Positions 36,872 through 46,997 of a stretch of DNA of 64,000 nt are shown in pieces. The DNA is taken from NCBI RefSeq assembly GCF_003591175.1, contig NZ_QYYG01000001.1, positions 1,674,001-1,738,000 on the forward strand, written 5' to 3'. This stretch comes from Serratia inhibens (GTDB lineage: Bacteria; Pseudomonadota; Gammaproteobacteria; Enterobacterales; Enterobacteriaceae). Under the pieces are notes generated by a model. The model saw only the letters and a list, made by a program, of their open reading frames with translations, was not told the DNA's origin and made no database searches. Position 1 is the first letter of the stretch. Every line of letters starts with the position of its first letter. The position numbers were made by a program, and so were the translations under genes.

Positions 36872-38146
36872 ATGTCTATCAGCGCCTCCGACCTTGAATT
36901 CGACCAGCGCCACATTTGGCACCCTTATACTTCCATGAGCCATCCGTTGCCCTGTTATCCGGTAGAGACCGCCAGCGGCGTCGAGCTGCAATTGGCCGAT
37001 GGCCGGCGCCTGGTAGACGGTATGTCATCCTGGTGGGCCGCAATCCACGGCTATAACCACCCGCAGTTGAACCTGGCCGCCACCCGGCAACTGGAAAAAA
37101 TGTCGCACGTGATGTTCGGCGGCATTACCCATCCCGCCGCCATCGCACTGTGCCGCAGGCTGGTGGAGATGACGCCGGAGGCGCTGCAATGCGTGTTTCT
37201 GGCGGACTCCGGCTCGGTGGCCGTTGAAGTGGCGCTGAAGATGGCGCTGCAATACTGGCAGGCGCGCGGGGAGCGGCGGCAACGTATTCTGACTCTGCGT
37301 CACGGCTATCACGGCGATACATTCGGCGCGATGTCGGTGTGCGATCCTGACAACTCGATGCACAGTCTGTATCAGGGTTATCTCGCACCACACCTGTTCG
37401 CCACCGCACCGCAGTGCCGTTTTGACGAACCCTGGAACGAAGGCGACATAGCCCCCTTCGCCGCGCTGCTGGAACAGCACGCCGGTGAGCTCGCAGCGGT
37501 GATCCTGGAACCTGTGGTGCAAGGCGCGGGAGGGATGCGCATCTATCACCCTACCTACCTCAAGCGGGTGCGCGAGCTGTGCGACCAGCATCAGGTGCTG
37601 TTGATTGCCGATGAAATCGCCACCGGCTTTGGCCGCACCGGCAAGCTGTTCGCCTGCGAACATGCGGGAGTGGTACCGGATATTCTCTGCCTGGGCAAGG
37701 CGCTGACCGGCGGTTATATGACGCTGTCGGCCACTCTGACCACCCGCCACGTAGCTGAAACCATCAGCAATGGCGCGGCGGGCTGCTTTATGCACGGGCC
37801 GACCTTTATGGGCAACCCGCTGGCCTGCGCGGTGGCCGAAGCCAGCCTGTCGTTGCTGGCGGAAAACCATTGGCAACAGCAGGTCGCCGCTATCGAAACA
37901 CAGCTAAAACAGCAGCTATTGCCGCTCCTGTCGCTGCCAAAAGTGGCGGATGTGCGAGTGCTGGGGGCGATTGGCGTGGTGGAAATGCGCGAGCCGGTGG
38001 ACGTGGCACAGTTGCAGCGCGGTTTTGTCGAGCGCGGGGTGTGGATCCGGCCATTCGGCAAGCTGATTTATCTGATGCCGCCTTACATCATTCAGCCCGA
38101 TCAGCTCAGCCGGTTGACCGCCGCCGTGGCCGCAGCGGCGAGATAA
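36872..38146 (+). CDS. bioA: Adenosylmethionine-8-amino-7-oxononanoate aminotransferase BioA
   Basis: A class III aminotransferase of 424 aa that uses SAM as amino donor to make DAPA. The start ATG at 36872 ([22 protein letters not shown]) matches the family; an upstream frame would cross the operator. Visible features are the [13 protein letters not shown] substrate region, [32 protein letters not shown] and the PLP lysine in [12 protein letters not shown]. The ribosome site overlaps the operator and is weak. Confidence 0.97.
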   Translation: MSISASDLEFDQRHIWHPYTSMSHPLPCYPVETASGVELQLADGRRLVDGMSSWWAAIHGYNHPQLNLAATRQLEKMSHVMFGGITHPAAIALCRRLVEMTPEALQCVFLADSGSVAVEVALKMALQYWQARGERRQRILTLRHGYHGDTFGAMSVCDPDNSMHSLYQGYLAPHLFATAPQCRFDEPWNEGDIAPFAALLEQHAGELAAVILEPVVQGAGGMRIYHPTYLKRVRELCDQHQVLLIADEIATGFGRTGKLFACEHAGVVPDILCLGKALTGGYMTLSATLTTRHVAETISNGAAGCFMHGPTFMGNPLACAVAEASLSLLAENHWQQQVAAIETQLKQQLLPLLSLPKVADVRVLGAIGVVEMREPVDVAQLQRGFVERGVWIRPFGKLIYLMPPYIIQPDQLSRLTAAVAAAAR

Positions 38147-38150
38147 GCAC

Positions 38151-38552
38151 TTACCAGTGCTGGTCCAGATAGCGGGCCAGCATCACCAGACACAGCACCC
38201 ACAATAAAATGATCATCACCGCCGCCATGCGGCCGGTGGGATTATCGATACGCCGTTGCGCCTTCTCACGCAGTTCCGCCATCAGCGGCCTGGGGATCAG
38301 GCGCACCGCCAGCATGATGCCCAACGGCACGATGATCACGTCGTCCAGATAACCCAGCACCGGGATAAAGTCCGGGATCAAATCGATAGGCGACACCGCA
38401 TAGCCGGCCACCAGCAAGGCAACCAGTTTGGCGTACCAGGGCGTGCGCCGATCGCGGGCCGCCAGCCACAGTGCATAGATGTCGCGCTTGATGCCCTTGG
38501 CCCAGCGGCGTAGCCAGCCAAACCACGGCGTGCGTTTTTTGAATGAGATCAT
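38151..38552 (-). CDS. YkvA/DUF1232 family membrane protein
   Basis: A protein of 133 aa with a basic N-terminus, the DUF1232 core ([30 protein letters not shown]), and a C-terminal membrane segment. The function of the family is not established. It converges on bioA with a 4-base gap. Confidence 0.85.
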   Translation of the reverse strand: MISFKKRTPWFGWLRRWAKGIKRDIYALWLAARDRRTPWYAKLVALLVAGYAVSPIDLIPDFIPVLGYLDDVIIVPLGIMLAVRLIPRPLMAELREKAQRRIDNPTGRMAAVMIILLWVLCLVMLARYLDQHW

Positions 38553-38716
38553 GATTACTTTTATCGATTTGTGAATTATTGATATCGCGTATGTAGCTTC
38601 GGCGTTAACTATGGTAACTCATAGGTGAAGCCACTGGCGAGATGCAATGACGCTTGTGTTATCGCGCCAAAAAGGTCTAGCTTAGGCATTCAGCTTTACC
38701 GACCAACGGAGTCATT

Positions 38717-39199
38717 ATGAGCTTTCGTTTGTACAGCAACGATCTGCAAGACGGCGCGAAAATGCCGGAGCGCCAGGTATTTAACGGCATGGGTTATCAG
38801 GGCGAGAATCTGTCACCGCATCTGGCCTGGGATGGCGTGCCGGAAGGCACCAAGAGTTTCGTGATGTCGGTGTACGATCCCGATGCCCCGACCGGCTCCG
38901 GCTGGTGGCACTGGGTGGTGGCCAATATTCCGGCGCAGACGCGCGAACTGCCGCAGGGCGCAGGCTCCGGCAAAGGCGGTCTGCCGGCCGGCGCCATCCA
39001 GACCCGCACCGATTTTGGCTCCGCCGGTTACGGCGGCGCAGCGCCACCGCAGGGTGAAAGCCATCGCTATCACTTCACGATTCATGCATTGAATGTGGAG
39101 AGCATTGAAGTGGATAAAGGTTCCAGCGGCGCCCTGGTCGGCTTTAACGTGTACTTTCACAGCCTTGGCAGCGCCACGCTGACGGTGAAGTACAGCTGA
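38717..39199 (+). CDS. ybhB: YbhB/YbcL (PEBP/RKIP-like) family protein
   Basis: A cytoplasmic protein of 160 aa. The PEBP signatures YDPDAPTGSGWWHWVVANIP and GESHRYHFTIHALN are clear. It is adjacent to the bio genes, as in E. coli. The role is unknown; PEBP relatives bind phosphorylated or lipid head-group ligands. Confidence 0.94.
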   Translation: MSFRLYSNDLQDGAKMPERQVFNGMGYQGENLSPHLAWDGVPEGTKSFVMSVYDPDAPTGSGWWHWVVANIPAQTRELPQGAGSGKGGLPAGAIQTRTDFGSAGYGGAAPPQGESHRYHFTIHALNVESIEVDKGSSGALVGFNVYFHSLGSATLTVKYS

Positions 39200-39248
39200 T
39201 TCTTTGGCAAGAAATGCGGCGCTATCGCGCCCGCTTTCCAATAATTCA

Positions 39249-39446
39249 TACCCTATGAATTTCAAGTTGCAGCTAGGCGCCAAGCTCGCTCATCCCCGGA
39301 GCTTACTCAAGTAAGTGACTGGGTGACAAATCTGCCGGGAGCAGATTTGAACGCTGCTTGCAGCGGCCCCGAAGAGGTTCGGCCCACGGATGGGCCGAAT
39401 AATCGAGTGCAGGTAACAACGCTGCAGCTTGAAAGGCGACGGGTAT
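39249..39446. repeat. Long ERIC element with inserted block
   Basis: About 198 bases. The ERIC core GAGCTTACTCAAGTAAGTGA is present, and a block of about 75 bases that begins near CTGCCGGGAGCAGATTTGAA follows before the right end (AACAACGCTGCAGCTTGAAA). The same inserted block occurs in the copy at 53648. Confidence 0.8.
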
Positions 39447-39449
39447 TAA

Positions 39450-40445
39450 TTACTTGGCTAACACGCTCACCCACATCGGGCCCTTACCTACCGGATAACG
39501 CGCCAGCGTGGTCAGCTTGCCGTTGGTCTGATCGATTTCATAGACGCCGATATGGTCGGATTTCTGACCTGCGGCAATGACAAAGCGGCCGCTGTGGTCG
39601 ATGTTGAAACCGCGTGGCTGCTCTTCGGTCGGATGATGGCCGACAGGCGACAGGGTGCTGCCGTCTTCGGACACTCTGAAAATCGTCAGGATGCTGGCAG
39701 TGCGGTCGCTGGTGTACAGGAAGCGGCCATTCGGCGTGATGTGGATATCCGCCGCCCAGCGGGTGCCGTCGAAATCGTCCGGCATGATATTCACCGTCTG
39801 CGTCAGCGTGTATTTGCTGCCGTTTTCAGTGATGACGAACACGTCCACCGTGCCGTCCAGCTCGTTCACGCAGTAGGCATAGTTGTCATTGTGATGGAAC
39901 GCCATATGACGCGGGCCGGCGCCGGTTGCGGTAGCCACCGCGTCCTGCGCGTGCGGCGTCAGTTTGCCTTGCTGACTCAGGTTGAACAGGCGAATACGAT
40001 CTTCTTTCAGGCAAGGCACCAGCAGCAACTGATTGGTCGGATCGATATTGGCCGAGTGCGGCGCGGTTAAACCGTCGATCTGCTGAATGGGCGCCACTAC
40101 CACGCCGTCATGGCCGATCGGGCTGATGCTGGCACAGTTGCCGCTGTAGGAAGCGGAGAACAGATAGCGGCCCTGCAAATCGGTGGAAATATGGGTCGGG
40201 CTGCCCGGCAGCGGCGCCATGCCGGCCTGTTGCAGTTTGCCGTCCGCCTCAATGCGGTAGCTGACGATACCGAAGGCCGGGCGCACGCCAACGTACAGGT
40301 GGGTTCTATCCGGGTGGATCGCCATCGGTTGTACCTGGCCCGGTACGTCGAGGGTTTGCAGCAGATCCAGTGCGCCGGTGTCATCTAACTGCCACACGTG
40401 GATTTGCTGGCTTTCCGGGCTGGCGACATAAACGATTTGCTTCAT
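39450..40445 (-). CDS. pgl: 6-phosphogluconolactonase Pgl
   Basis: A protein of 331 aa, a seven-bladed beta propeller of the YbhE type, unlike the DevB-type lactonase. Blade repeats such as [36 protein letters not shown] and [14 protein letters not shown] are visible, along with the [10 protein letters not shown] segment. It carries out the second step of the pentose phosphate pathway. Position next to ybhA matches E. coli. Confidence 0.95.
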   Translation of the reverse strand: MKQIVYVASPESQQIHVWQLDDTGALDLLQTLDVPGQVQPMAIHPDRTHLYVGVRPAFGIVSYRIEADGKLQQAGMAPLPGSPTHISTDLQGRYLFSASYSGNCASISPIGHDGVVVAPIQQIDGLTAPHSANIDPTNQLLLVPCLKEDRIRLFNLSQQGKLTPHAQDAVATATGAGPRHMAFHHNDNYAYCVNELDGTVDVFVITENGSKYTLTQTVNIMPDDFDGTRWAADIHITPNGRFLYTSDRTASILTIFRVSEDGSTLSPVGHHPTEEQPRGFNIDHSGRFVIAAGQKSDHIGVYEIDQTNGKLTTLARYPVGKGPMWVSVLAK

Positions 40446-40623
40446 GTGTTCTCCTTGAATAGAGTAAAAGAGAAACCGGTTTCAGATTTGTCGGTTTCCC
40501 CTAGCTTACCTCACATCGGTGACATAACAACCCCGGATTGCAGATGAAATCTGTGCAGTTTTATCCATCGCTTATCCGGTGTACCATCGGCTTAGTTTTC
40601 TTGCTAACGATAATGAGATCCCT

Positions 40624-41448
40624 ATGAGCTACCGCGTCATTGCCCTCGATCTGGACGGCACCCTGCTGGACAACCAAAAACGCATTTTGCCGCAATCGCT
40701 GGCGGCCCTGGCTGAAGCACGCGCCGCCGGTATCAAAGTGGTGGTGGCCACAGGTCGCCATCACGTGGCGATCCACCCGTTCTATCAGGCGCTGGAAATA
40801 GACACGCCGGCGATCTGCTGCAACGGCACCTATCTGTATGACTTCCAGCAGAAAAAGGTGCTGGCTGCCGATCCCTTGCCAAAAGAGCAGGCCAGGCTGG
40901 TGCTGCAAATGCTGAAACAAAGCGGCATTCACGGCCTGATGTATGTGGACGACGCCATGCTGTATCAGGACACCAGCGGCCACATTACCCGCTCGCTGGC
41001 CTGGGCGGAAACCCTGCCCCCGGCGCAACGCCCAACGCTGCTTCACGTCGACAGTCTGGTGCAGGCGGTGGACGAGGTGCAGTCGATCTGGAAGTTCGCG
41101 ACGTCGCACGACGATATTCCCGCGCTGCGCAACTTCGCCGAAACGGTGGAAAAAGAGCTGGGGCTGGCATGTGAATGGTCATGGCACGATCAGGTAGATA
41201 TCGCCAAAGGCGGCAACAGCAAGGGCAAACGCCTGCAACAGTGGGTCGAGTCTCAGGGGCTGAACATGGATCAGGTGGTGGCCTTCGGGGATAACTACAA
41301 CGATCTCAGCATGCTGGAAGCGGCCGGTCTGGGTGTAGCCATGGGCAACGCCGATGACGCTATCAAGCAACGCGCCGATCTGGTGATCGCCGATCACCTG
41401 CAACCAGGCATCGCCGACGTGATCCGCACGCGGGTGCTGGGCCAATAA
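40624..41448 (+). CDS. ybhA: HAD-family sugar/pyridoxal phosphatase YbhA
   Basis: A Cof-type HAD phosphatase of 274 aa from the ATG at 40624. Motif I VIALDLDGTLLDN, motif II VVVATGR, the lysine in IAKGGNSKGKRL and motif IV VAFGDNYNDLSMLEAAG are complete. The E. coli protein dephosphorylates pyridoxal phosphate and several sugar phosphates. Confidence 0.94.
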   Translation: MSYRVIALDLDGTLLDNQKRILPQSLAALAEARAAGIKVVVATGRHHVAIHPFYQALEIDTPAICCNGTYLYDFQQKKVLAADPLPKEQARLVLQMLKQSGIHGLMYVDDAMLYQDTSGHITRSLAWAETLPPAQRPTLLHVDSLVQAVDEVQSIWKFATSHDDIPALRNFAETVEKELGLACEWSWHDQVDIAKGGNSKGKRLQQWVESQGLNMDQVVAFGDNYNDLSMLEAAGLGVAMGNADDAIKQRADLVIADHLQPGIADVIRTRVLGQ

Positions 41449-41455
41449 CCCCCTC

Positions 41456-41476
41456 GCCCTCCCCTTGCGGGAGGGC
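41456..41476. terminator. Bidirectional hairpin between ybhA and modC
   Basis: A GCCCTCC stem pairs with GGAGGGC in the 33-base gap between converging genes. Confidence 0.65.
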
Positions 41477-41481
41477 CGTAT

Positions 41482-42549
41482 TCAACGCGCCTCGCGACTG
41501 ATCGATACGCTTTTCACCTGAGCATACAGCCACAGCCCCGGCCGGATCGCCAGCTCGTCACGCGCCCACGGCGTAATACGCGCCCACAGCACGCTTTCCC
41601 CTACCGCCAGCTTCACCTCCACCTGCCCGTCAACCTCCAGACACTCGGTCACCCTGGCCGGCAAAACGTTGCGAATGCTGCTGTTAACCGGCGGCTGCAA
41701 CACCAGCGAAACGTCGGCGGCGTTGATGCGGATACGCAGTTGTGCCCCCAGTGGAGCATCGACACCGCTGACCCACAGGCGCTGATCGCCCAGCGCCAGT
41801 GCGGTCATGGCATAGCGCGAGTGATGTTCGATCACGCTGACGCGCAACACGCTGCTTTGATCTTCCCGCTGCAACCAAGGCCGCAGCGCGCTGCTGGCCC
41901 AAACCTCTTCCAGCCCGCCGAATGCCCGAACCTGGCCGTTATCCAGCACCATCACCTGTTCCGCCAGGCGCAGAATTTCGTCCATGCTGTGGCTGACGTA
42001 GAGGATCGGGATATTGACGTCCTGCGCCAGCCGCTCCAGATACGGCAGCAGTTCGCGTTTGCGCGGCAGATCCAGCGACGCCAGCGGTTCGTCCATCAAC
42101 AGCAGTTCCGGGGCGGTCAGCAAGGCGCGGCCAATCGCCACCCGTTGTTTTTCACCGCCGGACAAGGTCAGCGGCAGCCGGTTGAGCAAGGGACCGATGC
42201 CCAACAGCTCAACGATGCCGTCGAACTGCGCGCGCATGCCGGCCGCCATGCCGTATTGCAGGTTGCCGCGCACCCGATAATGCGGGAACAGGCGCGCATC
42301 CTGAAACACGTAGCCGATACGGCGTTTTTCCGGCGGCAGGCACAGGCCGCTGGCGGTGTCCACCAGCGTACGGCCATTGAGCGCTATGCGCCCCTGCTGC
42401 AAACGCGTCAGGCCGCCAATGGCGTTGATTAAGGAGGTTTTACCGGCGCCGGACAGGCCAAAAATGGCGGTAATGCCTTGAGCGGGCAGATCCGCGCGCA
42501 CGTTGAGGTCGAGATCGCCAAGGCGTTGGGAAAAATCCAGCTCCAGCAT
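41482..42549 (-). CDS. modC: Molybdate ABC transporter ATPase ModC
   Basis: A protein of 355 aa. ATPase domain: Walker [11 protein letters not shown]-loop [20 protein letters not shown], signature [15 protein letters not shown] and Walker [12 protein letters not shown]. The C-terminal TOBE domain (from about 290) binds molybdate and allows feedback. It begins one base after modB ends. Confidence 0.97.
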   Translation of the reverse strand: MLELDFSQRLGDLDLNVRADLPAQGITAIFGLSGAGKTSLINAIGGLTRLQQGRIALNGRTLVDTASGLCLPPEKRRIGYVFQDARLFPHYRVRGNLQYGMAAGMRAQFDGIVELLGIGPLLNRLPLTLSGGEKQRVAIGRALLTAPELLLMDEPLASLDLPRKRELLPYLERLAQDVNIPILYVSHSMDEILRLAEQVMVLDNGQVRAFGGLEEVWASSALRPWLQREDQSSVLRVSVIEHHSRYAMTALALGDQRLWVSGVDAPLGAQLRIRINAADVSLVLQPPVNSSIRNVLPARVTECLEVDGQVEVKLAVGESVLWARITPWARDELAIRPGLWLYAQVKSVSISREAR

Positions 42550-43239
42550 TTAGATACCCATACGTTTGCGGCCCCAGCGGGCCAGCCACTCGGAAACCAT
42601 CAGTGAAACCAGCGACAACACTATGGCAATCACGCACAGGCGCGCGGCGGCAGCTTCCGCCCCCGGCGTTTCAATCAGGGTATACATCGCCAGCGGAATG
42701 GTGCGCGTTTCGCCGGGAATATTGGAGACAAAAGTAATGGTGGCGCCGAACTCCCCCAGCGAGCGGGCAAAACCCAGCACCACGCCGACGATAACCCCAG
42801 GCAGCGATAGCGGCAGCGTAATGGTGAAAAACACCCGCCACGGATTGGCACCCAGAGTGCGGGCAGCCTGTTCAAGGCGGGTATCCACCGCCTCCAGCGC
42901 CAGCCGGATGGCGCGCACCATCAGCGGAAACGCCACCACGGCGGAAGCCAGCGCCGCACCGCGCCAGCTAAAGCTGAAACTGAAACCGAACCAGTCATAC
43001 AGCCATTCGCCAATCACACCGCGCCGCCCCATGGCGATCAGCAATAGGTAGCCGACCACCACCGGCGGTAACACCAGCGGCAGGTGGATAATGCTGTCCA
43101 GCAGCGATTTGCCGGGGAAACGGCAGCGCACCAGGATCCAGGCCATCAGAATGCCGAAAGGCAAGCTGCAAGCCACCGCCACGGCGGACACTTTCAGGCT
43201 CAGTTCAACGGCCTGCCACTCGTACTCACTCAGAATCAT
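42550..43239 (-). CDS. modB: Molybdate ABC transporter permease ModB
   Basis: A protein of 229 aa with five membrane segments. The EAA-loop motif is in LEQAARTLGANPWRVFFTITLPLSLPGVIVG, the contact with ModC. The start overlaps the modA stop in ATGA. Confidence 0.97.
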   Translation of the reverse strand: MILSEYEWQAVELSLKVSAVAVACSLPFGILMAWILVRCRFPGKSLLDSIIHLPLVLPPVVVGYLLLIAMGRRGVIGEWLYDWFGFSFSFSWRGAALASAVVAFPLMVRAIRLALEAVDTRLEQAARTLGANPWRVFFTITLPLSLPGVIVGVVLGFARSLGEFGATITFVSNIPGETRTIPLAMYTLIETPGAEAAAARLCVIAIVLSLVSLMVSEWLARWGRKRMGI

Positions 43240-44009
43240 TTACGCGGGGAAAATCCATAATGTTGAAAAATAGCCGCCGCTTGCGGGCTTTTCAGATAGT
43301 TGTAGAAAGCGCTGACGGCCGGCGTTTGATGGTCTTTAACCACCGCCATCGGGTATTCAACCGGTTTGTGGCTGTCTTCCGGGAAGACGCCCACGACGCT
43401 GACTTTATCACTGGCCACCGCATCCGAGCCATAAACAATGCCCAACGGCGCCTCGCCGCGCTCCACCAGCGCCATTGCGCTGCGTACGTTGTTGGCCCGC
43501 GCCAGTTCAGGCTCAAGTGCGGCCCAAACACCGAGGTTCTGCAGCGCTTCTTTGGCGTAGATCCCCGCCGGTACATGGTCCGGATCGCCCACCGCCAGGC
43601 GACCACCGTTCAACAGCTTCACCCAGTCGGTCTGTTTGTTAAGCGTGATTTTACCCTGCTTGCCGTCTTTGCCGGCGATCAGCACCAGTTCGTTACCCAA
43701 TAGCGTATACCGCGTCTCTTTGACCATCTGCTGCTTGTCGATAGCGTAGTCCATCCACTGCTGATCGGCAGAGATAAACAGATCGGCCGGAGCGCCCTGC
43801 TCAATCTGGCGTGCCAGCGTAGAAGACGAAGCGAATGAAGAAACCACCTGCACATCCTTGCCTTTCTGATACTGGGTCGCGATATCCTGCAGCGCGTTAG
43901 TCAGGGATGCTGCAGCAAAAACGGTAATTTTCTCCGCCGCAGAGGCCTGCATGACCAAACCCGATGCCAATACAATACCGCCGACCCATTTAGTCCATTG
44001 CTGTTTCAT
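43236..44009 (-). CDS. modA: Molybdate-binding periplasmic protein ModA
   Basis: A protein of 257 aa with signal peptide (cut near VMQASA before AEKITVF). Ligand blocks FAAASLTNALQDIATQY, FASSSTLARQIEQGAPADLFISAD and GDPDHVPAGIYAKEAL match ModA. First gene of modABC, with a ModE box upstream. Confidence 0.97.
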   Translation of the reverse strand: MKQQWTKWVGGIVLASGLVMQASAAEKITVFAAASLTNALQDIATQYQKGKDVQVVSSFASSSTLARQIEQGAPADLFISADQQWMDYAIDKQQMVKETRYTLLGNELVLIAGKDGKQGKITLNKQTDWVKLLNGGRLAVGDPDHVPAGIYAKEALQNLGVWAALEPELARANNVRSAMALVERGEAPLGIVYGSDAVASDKVSVVGVFPEDSHKPVEYPMAVVKDHQTPAVSAFYNYLKSPQAAAIFQHYGFSPRK

Positions 44010-44045
44010 GGTGTTCTCCGCAAGTTAATGTGCAATACCGCTCTT

Positions 44046-44069
44046 CGTTATATAAAAAATAATATAACG
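44046..44069. promoter_or_regulatory. ModE operator upstream of modA
   Basis: CGTTATAT and its complement ATATAACG flank 8 AT-only bases, the form of the ModE site. It lies 37 bases upstream of the modA ATG, where molybdate-bound ModE would block the promoter. ModE itself is encoded 0.45 kb away. Confidence 0.88.
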
Positions 44070-44126
44070 TTGCGCAGAAGCTTGTCATGCGGTTTATCGG
44101 CAGGGGAAGAGATATCTTGAGATACA

Positions 44127-44148
44127 CCCGCCGAACGGCGCCGGCGGG
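44127..44148. terminator. Hairpin downstream of acrZ
   Basis: A 7-base GC stem (CCCGCCG with CGGCGGG) lies 25 bases after the acrZ stop, before the mod promoter. No strong T run is visible. Confidence 0.45.
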
Positions 44149-44172
44149 CATTGAGATGGGTATGGGTGACGA

Positions 44173-44322
44173 TCAGTGCTGAGTGCGGTTTTCTTTCGCG
44201 CGGCCCACTTTGGAGAAAATGTTGAACACTTCCGCCAAACCGTAGATCAGACCAAGAATGATGGCCATAACAACCGGCACCATCACTATGGCAAACAGCA
44301 AACTTTCCAGTAATTCCAACAT
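44173..44322 (-). CDS. acrZ: AcrZ, small accessory protein of the AcrAB-TolC pump
   Basis: A protein of 49 aa: one bent membrane helix ([20 protein letters not shown]) followed by [20 protein letters not shown] and a short polar tail. It is nearly identical to E. coli AcrZ (YbhT) in the helix. AcrZ binds AcrB and alters its export of certain drugs. Position between modA and modE is conserved. Confidence 0.95.
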   Translation of the reverse strand: MLELLESLLFAIVMVPVVMAIILGLIYGLAEVFNIFSKVGRAKENRTQH

Positions 44323-44513
44323 GGTAGCCTCACTTAACTGCCCATTGAGCGGTAATCGGCACCGCTACGCAAGAGCTATTCTAAACTAAAATAGCCGCTA
44401 AAACGGGGTTATTTTAAACACCGTTCGGGATTTGTAACCGGCCAAACGTGCCATTTTGGCGCTTTGCCGGCAAATCGGCGACAATAAGGCTTTTGCAGCC
44501 GACAGGACGCGTT

Positions 44514-45305
44514 ATGCAGGCCGAAATCCTCCTCACCCTAAAACTCCAGCAAAAACTGTTCGCCGATCCACGCCGCATCGCGCTGCTCAAGCAGGTCCGG
44601 CACACCGGCTCCATCAGCCAGGGCGCCAAACTGGCGGGCATCAGCTATAAAAGCGCCTGGGACGCCATTAACGAAATGAACCAACTGGCGGAGCAAACGG
44701 TGGTGGAACGCGCCACCGGCGGCAAGGGTGGCGGCGGCGCTCAGGTCACCCACTACGGTGAACGGCTGATCCAGCTTTACGATCTGCTGGGCCAAATCCA
44801 GCAAAAAGCCTTCGACGTGCTGCAGCAAGACAACCTGCCGCTCGACAGCCTGCTGGCGGCGATTTCCCGCTTTTCGCTGCAAACCAGCGCGCGTAACCAG
44901 TTCTTCGGCACCGTCATCGAGCGCGACCACCAGCAGGTGCAGCAGCATCTGGATATTTTACTGAGCGACGGAAAAACTCGCCTCAGCGCGGCGCTTACCC
45001 AACAGAGCGCCGACCGGCTGCAACTCGCCCCCGGCAAGGAAGTGCTGGCGCTGATCAAAGCGCCGTGGGTGAAACTGAATAGCGATCCGGCCCTCGTCGG
45101 GGCGGCGGACAATGCGCTGGCGGGCGTGGTGGCCAGCATCCAGCCAGGTGCCGATCACAGCGAAGTGCTGGTGACACTTGCGGGCGGCGAAACCCTGTGC
45201 GCCACGGTGGCCAATCAGGAGCTGCAACAGCTTAAATTGCAGCCCGGCAGCGCGGTACACGCCCTGTTTAACGCCGACCGGGTGATTGTCGCCACGTTGT
45301 GTTAA
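44514..45305 (+). CDS. modE: Molybdate-responsive regulator ModE
   Basis: A protein of 263 aa from the ATG at 44514 (MQAEILLTLKLQQKL), the known family start. The N-terminal winged helix includes HTGSISQGAKLAGISYKSAWDAINEM. A SARNQF motif, typical of the molybdate-binding part, and two C-terminal mop/TOBE domains follow. It represses modABC and tunes Moco enzymes. Confidence 0.97.
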   Translation: MQAEILLTLKLQQKLFADPRRIALLKQVRHTGSISQGAKLAGISYKSAWDAINEMNQLAEQTVVERATGGKGGGGAQVTHYGERLIQLYDLLGQIQQKAFDVLQQDNLPLDSLLAAISRFSLQTSARNQFFGTVIERDHQQVQQHLDILLSDGKTRLSAALTQQSADRLQLAPGKEVLALIKAPWVKLNSDPALVGAADNALAGVVASIQPGADHSEVLVTLAGGETLCATVANQELQQLKLQPGSAVHALFNADRVIVATLC

Positions 45306-45328
45306 ACGCAACATAACGTTGCGTTTTT
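45304..45328 (+). terminator. Rho-independent terminator of modE
   Basis: A 9-base stem AAACGCAAC with loop ATAAC and a run of five T lies directly after the modE stop. Confidence 0.88.
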
Positions 45329-45395
45329 GCCGATTGACTTCACACGCCAATACGCCTATTTCTAAATCAAATAATTGCACAATAAGGAATAGGTA

Positions 45396-46868
45396 ATGTC
45401 ATGGTTGCACATTTCGCAAGGTTCATTTCGCTTAAGTGATACCCGAACCCTGACGCTGGATGCGCTGGAGATTCAGTCTGGCGACAGTTGGGCCTTCGTC
45501 GGTGCCAACGGCAGCGGAAAATCTGCCCTGGCGCGTGCGCTGGCCGATGAGCTGGTATTGCTGAGCGGCGAACGTCGCAGCGATTTCAGCCGCCAGGTGC
45601 GCATCTCCTTCGAACAGTTGCAAAAACTGGTCAGCGACGAATGGCAACGCAACAATACCGACCTGCTCAGCCCCGGCGAAGAAGACACCGGCCGCACCGC
45701 GGCGGAAATCATTCAAGAAGAAGTGAAAAACCCGGAGCGCTGCGCGCAACTGGCCGCACAGTTCGGCATAACTGCGCTGCTATCGCGCCGTTTCAAGTAC
45801 CTTTCCACCGGCGAAACACGCAAGACCTTGCTGTGCAGAGCATTGATGCCGCAGCCCGACTTGCTGATCCTGGATGAACCCTTCGACGGGTTGGACGTGA
45901 ATTCCCGTGCGCAGTTGGCTGCGCTGTTGAGCGATCTCTCCGAACAGGGTTACACCCTGGTGCTGGTGCTCAACCGTTTTGACGAGGTACCGGACTTTAT
46001 CCGGCAGGTGGGGGTGTTGGCGGATTGCACGCTGGCAAGCCAGGGCACGCGCCAACAGGTAATGGCGGACGCGCTGGTGGCGCAATTGGCGCACAGCGAG
46101 AACCTGGATGGTCTGGCGCTGCCGGAAACCGAGGATCCGGCCCAGAAATCCGCCTTGCCGGCGGATCAACCGTTAATCGTGCTGCGTGACGGGGTGGTCA
46201 GTTACAACGATCGCCCCATCCTTAATCATCTCGACTGGCAGGTTAACCCCGGTGAGCACTGGCAAATCGTTGGCCCGAACGGTGCCGGTAAATCTACCCT
46301 GCTCAGCCTGATCACCGGCGATCACCCACAGGGCTACAGCAACGATCTTACCCTGTTCGGCCGCCGTCGCGGCAGCGGAGAAACCATCTGGGACATCAAA
46401 CGCCATATCGGCTACGTCAGCAGCAGCCTGCATCTGGACTATCGCGTCAGTTCGAACGTCCGCAACGTGATCCTGTCCGGCTTTTTCGACTCCATCGGCA
46501 TCTATCAGGCCGTGTCTGACCGGCAGCAGCAATTGGCCGACCAATGGTTGGCGCTATTGGGGTTGGGCGGTTCACGCGGCGATATGCCGTTTCACAGTTT
46601 GTCCTGGGGTCAACAGCGGCTGGCGTTGATAGCCCGTGCGCTGGTCAAGCACCCGGCGTTACTGATCCTCGACGAACCGCTGCAAGGCCTGGATCCGCTC
46701 AATCGCCAACTGGTGCGCCGCTTTGTCGACGTGCTGATCGGCCAGGGTGCCACCCAATTGCTGTTTGTTTCCCACCATGCGGAAGACGCGCCACAGTGCA
46801 TTACTCACCGCCTGAGCTTTTTGCCCGACGGTGACGGTTACCGCTATCAGCACGATCGGTTGGCCTGA
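45396..46868 (+). CDS. modF: ModF, duplicated ABC ATPase
   Basis: A protein of 490 aa with two ATPase domains: Walker A GANGSGKSA and GPNGAGKST; signatures LSTGETRKTLL and LSWGQQRLALIARAL; Walker B LLILDEPFDGLD and LLILDEPLQGLDP. It has no membrane partner in the window. In E. coli it lies next to modE and was tied to molybdate, but its role is unclear. A GGAGG/CCTCC hairpin follows near 46886-46911. Confidence 0.94.
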   Translation: MSWLHISQGSFRLSDTRTLTLDALEIQSGDSWAFVGANGSGKSALARALADELVLLSGERRSDFSRQVRISFEQLQKLVSDEWQRNNTDLLSPGEEDTGRTAAEIIQEEVKNPERCAQLAAQFGITALLSRRFKYLSTGETRKTLLCRALMPQPDLLILDEPFDGLDVNSRAQLAALLSDLSEQGYTLVLVLNRFDEVPDFIRQVGVLADCTLASQGTRQQVMADALVAQLAHSENLDGLALPETEDPAQKSALPADQPLIVLRDGVVSYNDRPILNHLDWQVNPGEHWQIVGPNGAGKSTLLSLITGDHPQGYSNDLTLFGRRRGSGETIWDIKRHIGYVSSSLHLDYRVSSNVRNVILSGFFDSIGIYQAVSDRQQQLADQWLALLGLGGSRGDMPFHSLSWGQQRLALIARALVKHPALLILDEPLQGLDPLNRQLVRRFVDVLIGQGATQLLFVSHHAEDAPQCITHRLSFLPDGDGYRYQHDRLA

Positions 46869-46997
46869 TATCCCGGATTATCCTGCGGAGGGGGGCCCGG
46901 CGCTCCTCCGATGACATATCCGGCAACACTTCCTCCGCAACACATCGCAGTGGGCCTTTTATCATAAAGGGATGAAGGATTCATTTTTGGAGAGGCT